A DNA stretch of 8,502 nt. It comes from a bacterium Ga0077546 (GTDB lineage Bacteria > Cyanobacteriota > Vampirovibrionia > Obscuribacterales > Obscuribacteraceae). The DNA lies in assembly GCA_001464165.1 (NCBI GenBank), contig LNEX01000162.1:1-8502 (forward strand), given 5' to 3'. The translations under genes were made by a program, and so were the position numbers. The notes beneath the pieces are model-generated. The model did not search any database and was not told where the DNA came from. It saw nothing but the letters and a program-made list of their open reading frames with translations. Numbering within the stretch: position 1 is the first letter of the stretch; every line of letters starts with the position of its first letter. This document shows, piece after piece, positions 1 through 5,446 of the stretch.

Positions 1-467
1 AGTGATTTCGATAAGATTTGCCAATCAGTCACTTTTACCGATAATTCGCCAGTGCTTGTGCGGCGAATCGTACCGGTGGCGCCAATATAGTCACCTTTGT
101 CAAGGAGCTTGAGGCGGGCCTGTTTTTCTTCTCCAAGAAACTCTTTATTACAGAAAAGCTGAATCTTGCCGGAGTCATCGAAAACATCAACAAACATCCA
201 GGTATTGCGGCTGTTCATGATGCGGCCACAGACGTGCACAACGTCTTCGGTCTCCACACCAACAGCTAGGTCTTTATATTTTTCTTGTAGTTCGGCGGCC
301 TTGTGGCTGCGTTCATATTTATACGGATAGGGATTAATGCCCTGCTCTTTCAAGGCACTCAATTTCTTCAAGCGATCGGTTTTAAGTTTGCTGGCGGCTT
401 CGGCTGCGGCGGCTGCTTTCTTGGCTTGTGCTGCCAGAGCTTTGGGTGACTCGTTATTGCCAGACAT
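1..467 (-). CDS. lysS: Lysyl-tRNA synthetase, class II (N-terminal part, cut by window edge)
   Basis: LysS charges tRNA-Lys with lysine using ATP in the cytoplasm. I translated the reverse strand from the ATG at 467-465; about 155 codons are open to the window edge. After an Ala/Lys-rich leader (about residues 8-28, MSGNNESPKALAAQAKKAA...) comes the family signature RLKKLSALKEQGINPYPY. The OB-fold anticodon-binding domain follows, with GRIMNSRNTWMFVDVFDDSG, KIQLFCNKE, LLDKGDYIGATGTIRRT and TGELSVKV; these match the known LysS beta-barrel strands. The catalytic class II domain (motifs 1-3) would lie beyond base 1 and is not visible. The Ala-rich extension before the conserved start is longer than in many bacterial LysS. 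No strong Shine-Dalgarno sequence precedes the ATG. The gene diverges from gyrA. The family call is confident; only completeness is unknown. Confidence 0.93.
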   Translation of the reverse strand, partial: MSGNNESPKALAAQAKKAAAAAEAASKLKTDRLKKLSALKEQGINPYPYKYERSHKAAELQEKYKDLAVGVETEDVVHVCGRIMNSRNTWMFVDVFDDSGKIQLFCNKEFLGEEKQARLKLLDKGDYIGATGTIRRTSTGELSVKVTDWQILSKS

Positions 468-495
468 CTTGATTTCATATCCCCGAGAAACTACA

Positions 496-501
496 TATAT
501 A
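496..501 (-). promoter_or_regulatory. Possible -10 element for lysS
   Basis: On the minus strand a TATATA hexamer lies 28 bases upstream of the lysS ATG. Seventeen bases further upstream is TAGGGA, a poor -35 (3 of 6). An alternative -10, TAAAAT, lies at 529-524 inside the edge of the inverted repeat. Neither is convincing alone, and TATATA is self-complementary, so strand assignment rests only on gene direction. Confidence 0.25.
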
Positions 502-521
502 CGCTTGGTACATTCAGCTCC

Positions 522-581
522 CTATTTTAGTATTAAGTCGGGGAAGTGCCGTTGCAATCCACTGACTTAATACGGAAATAG
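522..581. repeat. Long imperfect inverted repeat in the lysS-gyrA intergenic region
   Basis: The left arm is 522-539 and the right arm is 564-581. The inner 10 bases of each arm (GTATTAAGTC at 530-539, GACTTAATAC at 564-573) are perfect reverse complements. The next two positions mismatch, then six more pair (CTATTT with AAATAG), giving 16 of 18. The arms are separated by 24 bases, within which AGTG (545-548) and CACT (560-563) could also pair. As DNA this could be two inverted binding sites about 34 bp centre to centre. As RNA on the minus strand it could fold in a long lysS leader. A terminator role is unlikely because both flanking genes point away from it. Confidence 0.6.
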
Positions 582-626
582 CGCAAATTTGTTACTGAAA
601 AGGGCATCATCAGCGAGCTTGGGCAG

Positions 627-635
627 TGTTATAAT
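627..635 (+). promoter_or_regulatory. Extended -10 promoter for gyrA
   Basis: TGTTATAAT is a perfect extended -10 (TGn plus consensus TATAAT at 630-635), 113 bases upstream of the gyrA start. The region 17 bases further upstream (TCATCA, 607-612) is a weak -35 at 3 of 6, as is common for extended -10 promoters. Transcription would begin near 642 and leave a leader of about 105 bases that holds the folded segment at 661-710. Confidence 0.65.
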
Positions 636-660
636 TGGTCCTTGTCAAATTTATAGTTGA

Positions 661-710
661 GTGTTGGAGTGTCCAATCAGTTGGTACCTTTTGGTATCTT
701 CCTCCAGCAC
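661..710 (+). promoter_or_regulatory. Possible structured 5' leader of gyrA mRNA
   Basis: The predicted leader can form an outer 9-bp stem, GTGTTGGAG (661-669) with CTCCAGCAC (702-710), containing one G-U pair. This encloses two small hairpins: CCAA-TCAG-TTGG (673-684) and TACC-TTTT-GGTA (685-696, extendable by a G-U pair). Together they would make a compact three-way junction. A competing 5-bp hairpin, TTGGA/TCCAA (664-676), would break the outer stem, so two alternative folds are possible. No known riboswitch class is recognised. The structure was found by eye and its stability was not computed. Confidence 0.35.
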
Positions 711-747
711 ACTGCTTAAGGATTCTGTTTTCGTTAAGAGGTAGTTC

Positions 748-3336
748 GTGGTGGTTGATTCAGCAGGCAATGCGGGCGGTTCTGGGAATAGTGGTCAGCG
801 AATAGTCTCGGTAGAACTGCGCGATGAGATGAAAAAGTCATTCATCGACTATGCCATGTCGGTTATCGTCAGTCGCGCCATTCCTGATGTTAGAGATGGT
901 CTTAAACCTGTTCATCGACGCATTATTTTTGGCATGCACGAGCTCAATTTGGCGCCTAATGAGAAGTTCAAGAAGTCGGCCCGTGTTGTTGGCGACGTTA
1001 TGGGTAAATATCACCCCCATGGTGACTCATCTATCTACGAAGCACTAGTGCGTATGGCCCAGCCTTCGGCCAGTAGATATGTTTTGGTTAATGGTCACGG
1101 AAACTTTGGTGACCTCGACAACCCACCGGCTGCAATGCGCTACACCGAATGCAAATTGGCCGCCTTGGCCATGGAAACACTTGAAGATATCGATGCTGAA
1201 ACTATTGATATGCGGCCGAACTTCGATGAATCGTTGAAAGAGCCGTCTGTTTTGCCATCTCGGGTGCCAATTCTCTTGCTCAATGGTTCTTCAGGTATTG
1301 CTGTGGGTATGGCCACCAATATTCCACCCCATAATTTGACTGAAGTTGTAAACGGCACAATTGCCAAGATAGATAATCCAGAGCTTACTTCACGCGAGTT
1401 GATGCAATGGATCAAGGGGCCGGATTTCCCAGGTGGCGGTTCAATTCTCGGAACTGACGGAATTGTTGAGGCTTTCACTACTGGTCGCGGCTCTATTCCT
1501 ACTCGTGGGACAGCCACTATTGAGCAAATTCCAGGATCTGGCGGCAGGCAGTCAAAGATGGCCATAGTTGTCACAGCACTTCCTTATATGGTTGGTCCAG
1601 AAGCTTTCACTAAGCGAGTAGCAGAACTTGTACGTGATGAAAAGTTGACCGGAATTTCTGATGTAAACGATGAAACAGATCGCACTGGTATGCGCGTTGT
1701 TATTGAACTGAAGCGTGATGCCAATGCTCAGGTTGTGCTCAACAATGTCTACAAATATACGCAACTGCAGAGTTCTTTCCCTGTTAATACCTTGGCTCTA
1801 GTTAAGGGCAAGCCAGTCACTCTTGAGCTAGCAGCGATGATTCAAGAGTTCATCGAACACCGTGTTGATGTAATTACAAGGCGTACTCGTTATTTCTTGC
1901 GCAAAGCGGAAGACCGTGCCCATATTGTTGAAGGCTACCTCAAAGCTATCAACAATATTGATGAAGTCATTCGTTTGATTCGTGCTTCTGAAACCACAGA
2001 AAGTGCTCGCTCTGAATTGATGGCTAAGTTTGCTTTGACTGAGCCTCAAGCCAATGCCATTCTTGAAATGCAATTGCGTCGTCTAACTGGATTAGAACGT
2101 GGCAAGTTAGAGAAAGAACTAGCCGAACTTTTGGCCAAAATAGCAGATTACAAAGATATTCTTGCAAACCGCAAGCGCATCGATGAAATCATCAAACAAG
2201 AGTTGAGTGAAATTCGCGACAACTTCAAGGATGCGAATGGTCAGAAAGATGAGCGTCGTACCATCATCGAGTCGAGTGGTTCTGACACTGAAATCACTGC
2301 CAAAGACCTGACGCCAAACGAACCGATGGCTGTGTTTATTACAAAGCAAGACTACATTAAGCGTATTTCGCTCGATAGCTTCCGCCGGCAGCGCCGCAAC
2401 ACTCGTGGTGTCACTGGCGTGAAGACCCGTGACGAAGATGATTTGCAGCACTTCTTTGCTGCCAATATGCACGACCGACTTTTGGTCTTCACTAACCGTG
2501 GTCAAATCTTCCCTCTAGAAGTTATGGATCTTCCTGAAGGCGGCCGTACTGCTCGTGGACTGGCGCTGGTAAACCTCTTGCAATTGCGCCCTGAAGAGAC
2601 CGTTACCACTGTTATTCCGGTGTCAAGCTTTGATCCTGATAGCTACTTGATTATGCTTACTCACCAGGCTTATATCAAGAAAGTGCAGATGTCTGAATTT
2701 GCCAATATTAGAAAAACCGGCATCATTGCTATCACCCTAAATGAAGGTGATGAGCTAGGTTGGGTTAGACCTTCGGCTGGCAAGAGCGACATCATCATCG
2801 GTACTGGGGATGGTATGTGTATTCGCTACAGTGAAGAAGAACTTCGGCCACTGGGTCGTTCCGCTCGTGGTGTGCGTGCCATTACCTTGCGTGAAGGTGA
2901 TCGTATCGTTGGCTTTGATGCACTTGAGACATTTGACGATACTTACTTGCTGGTTGTTACCAACGACGGCTTCGGTAAGCGCATCAGATTAGAAGAGTTC
3001 AGGCAACAGGGCCGAGGCGGTATTGGCTTGATTGGTACTAAGTTCAAGAATGCTAGCTCGAGGCTTGCAAGTTTGCGCGTAGTACGGCCTGGTGATGAGA
3101 TGATCATTGCCACTGCCAATGGTGTTGTGGTTCGCCAGCAAGCCGACGCCATTAGTATTCAAGGTCGTATGGCTACAGGTGTTAAGATGCAACAAGTAGG
3201 CGAAGACGATATGGTTGTCTCGGTTACTCCTGTGGTGGCGGCTATTGAACCATCAAGCGATGGCTCAAATGATGCTAATGATTCTGATGACTCAGAAGAT
3301 GACGGCAAAGCAGAAGCCAAGCCAGAAACAAAATAA
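748..3336 (+). CDS. gyrA: DNA gyrase subunit A
   Basis: GyrA is the DNA breakage-reunion subunit of gyrase (A2B2 with GyrB), which introduces negative supercoils using ATP. The 862 residues are close to the family's usual length (E. coli 875). The catalytic tyrosine is Tyr132 in AAMRYTE. The quinolone-resistance region reads [17 protein letters not shown], with Ser94, Ser95 and Glu98 at E. coli positions 83, 84 and 87, so there is no classic resistance substitution at 83. [18 protein letters not shown] (tower region) and a long helical coiled-coil segment (about 375-510) follow. The C-terminal DNA-wrapping beta-pinwheel starts near 520, with a degenerate GyrA box, QRRNTRG (548-554). The protein ends in an Asp/Glu/Ser-rich tail (about 830-862). 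The GTG start is preceded by AAGAGG six bases upstream; a second GTG follows immediately. ParC is the main alternative, but the box and cyanobacterial-type blades favour GyrA. gyrB is not adjacent. Confidence 0.95.
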   Translation: MVVDSAGNAGGSGNSGQRIVSVELRDEMKKSFIDYAMSVIVSRAIPDVRDGLKPVHRRIIFGMHELNLAPNEKFKKSARVVGDVMGKYHPHGDSSIYEALVRMAQPSASRYVLVNGHGNFGDLDNPPAAMRYTECKLAALAMETLEDIDAETIDMRPNFDESLKEPSVLPSRVPILLLNGSSGIAVGMATNIPPHNLTEVVNGTIAKIDNPELTSRELMQWIKGPDFPGGGSILGTDGIVEAFTTGRGSIPTRGTATIEQIPGSGGRQSKMAIVVTALPYMVGPEAFTKRVAELVRDEKLTGISDVNDETDRTGMRVVIELKRDANAQVVLNNVYKYTQLQSSFPVNTLALVKGKPVTLELAAMIQEFIEHRVDVITRRTRYFLRKAEDRAHIVEGYLKAINNIDEVIRLIRASETTESARSELMAKFALTEPQANAILEMQLRRLTGLERGKLEKELAELLAKIADYKDILANRKRIDEIIKQELSEIRDNFKDANGQKDERRTIIESSGSDTEITAKDLTPNEPMAVFITKQDYIKRISLDSFRRQRRNTRGVTGVKTRDEDDLQHFFAANMHDRLLVFTNRGQIFPLEVMDLPEGGRTARGLALVNLLQLRPEETVTTVIPVSSFDPDSYLIMLTHQAYIKKVQMSEFANIRKTGIIAITLNEGDELGWVRPSAGKSDIIIGTGDGMCIRYSEEELRPLGRSARGVRAITLREGDRIVGFDALETFDDTYLLVVTNDGFGKRIRLEEFRQQGRGGIGLIGTKFKNASSRLASLRVVRPGDEMIIATANGVVVRQQADAISIQGRMATGVKMQQVGEDDMVVSVTPVVAAIEPSSDGSNDANDSDDSEDDGKAEAKPETK

Positions 3337-3357
3337 TTTGGCTGGTTCCGGTGTTAT

Positions 3358-3397
3358 AAACAAAAACGCTCAGAAGTTATTCTGAGCGTTTTTGTTT
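3358..3397. terminator. Bidirectional Rho-independent terminator between gyrA and the 95-aa gene
   Basis: A perfect 18-bp stem, 3358-3375 with 3380-3397, has a GTTA loop. Its core is CGCTCAGAA/TTCTGAGCG, flanked by an A-rich left arm and T-rich right arm. On the plus strand it begins 21 bases after the gyrA stop, and a further T run lies at 3404-3410. Because the left arm is A-rich it also gives a T-rich tail on the minus strand, so it can end the convergent gene at 3430-3717 too. Confidence 0.92.
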
Positions 3398-3429
3398 TTG
3401 AGCTTTTTTTGAGTATTGCAGTCGAAAAA

Positions 3430-3717
3430 TTATGATAGTAAATCGAGGCACTGATCGACTGATTGTCCTGTTTGCTTGCATTTAGACAGACACCAATTGA
3501 TAGACATTTGGCGAGCCAATGCCAGAGTTCCTTCTGACTTGGCGCGACCACTAAAGCACTTGCCGAGAAGTCGCTCAAGCTCTTGCTGGTAGTCTTGGAG
3601 GTTGGTTGGTAGGCTCAAGACGAAATTGCCGTCTTCAGCCACGGTTAAGAGTTCTTCTATGCCGTTAGATGAAGCAGCGGAGAAACTTGGATTGTAGCGA
3701 GTTTGAAGTGTGTTCAT
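3430..3717 (-). CDS. Small hypothetical protein with four cysteines (95 aa)
   Basis: I do not recognise this protein. The reading frame is supported by an ATG at 3717-3715 with AGGTGA (3727-3722) just upstream, a plausible promoter further up, and a strong terminator just after the stop. The first 35 residues are polar; about 40-56 looks like an amphipathic helix (LQDYQQELERLLGKC), followed by a helix around 62-80. Cysteines are at 54, 76, 80 and 90, so the C-terminal half reads C-x21-C-x3-C-x9-C. There is no signal peptide or membrane segment, so it is probably cytoplasmic. The spacing might suggest metal binding or disulfides, but no known motif fits. It is convergent with gyrA and its function is unknown. 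A shorter overlapping minus-strand frame (3354-3578) lacks comparable start signals. Confidence 0.68.
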   Translation of the reverse strand: MNTLQTRYNPSFSAASSNGIEELLTVAEDGNFVLSLPTNLQDYQQELERLLGKCFSGRAKSEGTLALARQMSINWCLSKCKQTGQSVDQCLDLLS

Positions 3718-3815
3718 GGTGTCACCTGGTCTTTACAATGTTTGGCTTAGCGAATCGCCATCGAGGTAATTCTTTCGGGGATTTCCCTTAGAGTTACCTA
3801 AACTATATGCTAGTT

Positions 3816-3845
3816 ATCATAACGTTACGACATCTTTTTTTACAA
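3816..3845 (-). promoter_or_regulatory. Candidate promoter for the 95-aa protein gene
   Basis: On the minus strand, TTGTAA (3845-3840, 4 of 6) and TATGAT (3821-3816, 5 of 6) are separated by 18 bases. Transcription would start near 3809, giving a leader of about 90 bases. The -10 lies in GTTATGATAAC, a near-palindrome that could also be an operator half. Another possible -10, TATAGT, lies at 3807-3802 with a worse -35. Confidence 0.4.
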
Positions 3846-3923
3846 GTCGTAGAACCCGCAATATATTGGCATTCTTTCCGTCTGCAGTGGGAGTTCCCCC
3901 TGAAAACCGGTCAAAAGAAGTCA

Positions 3924-3947
3924 TATCCCCTAGTGTGATAGGGGATA
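3924..3947. repeat. Perfect palindrome with 9-bp arms (hairpin or operator)
   Basis: TATCCCCTA (3924-3932) and TAGGGGATA (3939-3947) are exact reverse complements around a 6-base spacer, GTGTGA. The site lies in the divergent intergenic region 3718-4138. A T-rich stretch (TTATTTTT, 3951-3958) follows on the plus strand, so it resembles a short terminator. However, no plus-strand gene lies between the gyrA terminator and this point. An operator or the end of an unannotated small RNA are alternatives. Confidence 0.5.
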
Positions 3948-3980
3948 GCCTTATTTTTCTGGATAATCCGTCACAATTGA

Positions 3981-4003
3981 TTTTGTAAATGCTGTTTACA
4001 AAA
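3981..4003. repeat. Perfect AT-rich palindrome with 9-bp arms, likely operator
   Basis: TTTTGTAAA (3981-3989) and TTTACAAAA (3995-4003) are exact reverse complements around TGCTG. The 23-bp length and AT-rich arms are typical of a site bound by a dimeric helix-turn-helix regulator, but I cannot assign it to a regulator family. It lies 136 bases upstream of the LRV gene and about 158 bases upstream of the proposed minus-strand promoter's -10 hexamer end. Confidence 0.5.
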
Positions 4004-4089
4004 CTACGCAATTTTTCCCTTGATTTTCTATTTTACTGAAAGCTAAGCCAGGTTTGGCTCGAACAGACTGTTGTTGCGATTAGGTCCGC

Positions 4090-4118
4090 TTGACAATGGG
4101 TATATTGCTAGTTCATTG
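4090..4118 (+). promoter_or_regulatory. Weak candidate promoter for the LRV-repeat gene
   Basis: A perfect -35 hexamer, TTGACA, lies at 4090-4095. At the normal 16-17 base spacing only TTCATT or TCATTG (4112-4118) is available as a -10. A better -10-like hexamer, TATATT (4101-4106), is just five bases from TTGACA, so the two cannot work together. One of the two hexamers is probably real, but which one is unclear. Confidence 0.3.
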
Positions 4119-4138
4119 AAGAGTACGGAGCAGCGTCT

Positions 4139-4630
4139 ATGCGGAAAGAGAAGCAAACACCAACAGAAGACCTTAAGGCCGAAGCCATGAGCGAGGCGGA
4201 TCTTGAAATTCTGCAGGTGCGACGGGTTGTTGCTGGCAATCCAAATACCCCCAGGCAGGTTTTGGCCAGGCTTGCTGAGGACAAATCGGCCAGTATCCGC
4301 CGTGCCGTGGCTGAGAATCCACGAACCCCTGTGGAGATTCTTAAAAAACTGGTCTTCGATAGTGATTACGAAGTGCGTTTAGCCGTAGCTGAGAACGCTA
4401 ATACTCCTTCTGAGACTCTGGCTCTGTTAGCTTGTGATAATAGTGCTGACGTGCGCTACGGTGTGGCGGAGAGCCCGCATATGCCTGAGCAGATATTGAT
4501 TGACTTGGCTCACGACGAAAATCCATATATAAGATGCCGCGCCCTTAAGACCCTGCAAATGTTGGCACCTGATTTACAAGCTCGGCTAAAGTTGTTGCTA
4601 GCTCCACCAGAGCGGCTATTCGGAACTTGA
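4139..4630 (+). CDS. Leucine-rich repeat variant (LRV) protein, four repeats
   Basis: This 163-residue protein is built from four uninterrupted 26-residue repeats at 31-56, 57-82, 83-108 and 109-134. The consensus is VAENPxTPxxxLxxLAxDxxxxVRxA, the leucine-rich repeat variant (LRV) family, which forms a right-handed alpha/3-10 superhelix related to HEAT-type scaffolds. A charged N-terminal segment (1-30) and a helical C-terminal cap (135-163) flank the repeats. The N-terminal iron-sulfur cysteine cluster known from the Azotobacter LRV protein is absent; only Cys99 and Cys133 are present. There is no signal peptide or membrane segment, so the protein is probably cytosolic. Its likely role is protein-protein binding, but no partner can be named. 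The ATG is preceded by ACGGAG, ending eight bases upstream. It appears monocistronic, with its own terminator. Confidence 0.88.
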   Translation: MRKEKQTPTEDLKAEAMSEADLEILQVRRVVAGNPNTPRQVLARLAEDKSASIRRAVAENPRTPVEILKKLVFDSDYEVRLAVAENANTPSETLALLACDNSADVRYGVAESPHMPEQILIDLAHDENPYIRCRALKTLQMLAPDLQARLKLLLAPPERLFGT

Positions 4631-4660
4631 TTGCTTCTCCTGCTAGATCCCCCGACAAAG

Positions 4661-4694
4661 AAGAAAGACCGGTCAATAGACCGGTCTTTCTTTT
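4661..4694. terminator. Bidirectional Rho-independent terminator
   Basis: A perfect 14-bp stem, AAGAAAGACCGGTC (4661-4674) with GACCGGTCTTTCTT (4679-4692), has an AATA loop and ends in T residues. It begins 30 bases after the LRV stop and 26 bases beyond the stop of the convergent response regulator. The A/G-rich left arm gives a T-rich tail on the minus strand, so it can serve both genes. Confidence 0.9.
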
Positions 4695-4720
4695 GATGAG
4701 CTTCAATAGCATCGAGGTCG

Positions 4721-5395
4721 TTAGCGAGAAGGTTCTTCTTCTCTCAATACATAACCTTCGCCTCTAACAGTCTGAATTAGACGTTTAGAAGTAGCATCTT
4801 CTAGTTTTGAACGTAAATAACGTATATAAACTTCAATCACGTTAGATTCGCCGATAAAGTCATAACCCCAGACTTTGTCGAAGATGAACTCGCGGGAGAG
4901 AACTTGTTCGGGATACTGCATAAACAATCTTAGTAGATCGAACTCTTTAGCTCTTAGATCAAGTTGGCGCTCGCCTCTCTTTACGACACGATTGAGCTGG
5001 TCCATCCAGAGATCGGCGTAAGTAAGAATGCCTTCTGCAGGCTTTCTGCGCATTACTGCTCTAATTCTGGCAAGAAGCTCTTCTGTCGCAAATGGCTTTG
5101 TCAAATAGTCATCAGCGCCGCTATCTAGGCCGCTGACGCGGTCTTGCACACCATCTTTGGCGGTAAGCATAATCACTGGAACTTTCGACATGGCACGTAG
5201 GCGCTTGCAAACTTCGATGCCGTCAAGACCAGGCAACATCACGTCCAAAAGAACCAGTTCAGGCTGGTCTTTCTTGAAAAGATCAAGACCTTGATTGCCA
5301 TCGTGAGCCACGGAAACTTGATAACCTTCATAGCCGAGCTCAAGTTCGATGAGACGCGCGATATTTACGTCGTCTTCAATGATCAGGATTTTCAA
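4721..5395 (-). CDS. OmpR/PhoB-family response regulator (DNA-binding)
   Basis: A two-component response regulator of about 224 residues. The N-terminal receiver domain (1-118) has the acidic pair Asp8-Asp9 (IIEDD), phospho-acceptor Asp51 (LVLLDVMLPG), the switch Thr78 (MLTAKD) and Lys100 (TKPF), so all phosphorylation residues are present. A winged-helix domain (about 125-220) ends in the typical VRGEGYVL hairpin. The receiver sequence (DRVSGLDSGADDYLTKPFATEELLARIRA) resembles ArlR/CssR-type regulators. I chose the TTG at 5395, giving (M)KILIIEDD, because GAGG lies eight bases upstream (5407-5404) and family members start there. An in-frame GTG at 5422 would add nine residues but has no ribosome binding site. 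No sensor kinase is adjacent, so its signal is unknown. It diverges from the TPR membrane protein gene. Confidence 0.93.
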   Translation of the reverse strand: MKILIIEDDVNIARLIELELGYEGYQVSVAHDGNQGLDLFKKDQPELVLLDVMLPGLDGIEVCKRLRAMSKVPVIMLTAKDGVQDRVSGLDSGADDYLTKPFATEELLARIRAVMRRKPAEGILTYADLWMDQLNRVVKRGERQLDLRAKEFDLLRLFMQYPEQVLSREFIFDKVWGYDFIGESNVIEVYIRYLRSKLEDATSKRLIQTVRGEGYVLREEEPSR

Positions 5396-5422
5396 AGGAC
5401 ATACCTCGCATTCATTCGTCAC

Positions 5423-5436
5423 GGTTAATATTAACC
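5423..5436. promoter_or_regulatory. Perfect 14-bp palindrome between response regulator and TPR gene
   Basis: GGTTAATATTAACC is fully self-complementary. It lies 27 bases upstream of the response regulator TTG and 10 bases upstream of the TPR ATG. It contains TAATAT on both strands (5426-5431 and 5433-5428), which could serve as -10 elements for both genes. The minus transcript would then start near 5421 and carry the GAGG ribosome binding site; the plus transcript would be nearly leaderless. No good -35 is seen on either strand, which suggests activator dependence or an operator role. Confidence 0.45.
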
Positions 5437-5446
5437 CTTGTTCAAT

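Noticed and set aside
337..570. Plus-strand 77-codon open frame with a hydrophobic Ala-rich stretch resembling a signal peptide
   Set aside because: It is antisense to the Ala-rich N-terminus of lysS and runs through the inverted repeat; the hydrophobicity is a by-product of the opposite strand's Ala codons.
1042..1044. Quinolone resistance substitution in GyrA (Glu98 instead of Asp at E. coli position 87)
   Set aside because: Glu at this position is normal in many wild-type gyrases, for example of Gram-positive bacteria; Ser94 at position 83 is unchanged.
1140..1574. Minus-strand 144-codon open frame within gyrA
   Set aside because: It is antisense to the best conserved part of gyrA, with no ribosome binding site and no protein-like features.
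2119..2505. Minus-strand 128-codon open frame within gyrA
   Set aside because: Antisense shadow of the gyrA coiled-coil and CTD region; no independent support.
3354..3578. Minus-strand 74-codon frame overlapping the 95-aa gene and running through the terminator
   Set aside because: The 95-aa frame has a better ribosome binding site and ends before the terminator; this frame reads through the hairpin.
3817..4011. Minus-strand 64-codon frame starting with TTG in the intergenic region
   Set aside because: Poor start codon without a ribosome binding site, it covers both palindromes, and its composition is not protein-like; treated as non-coding.
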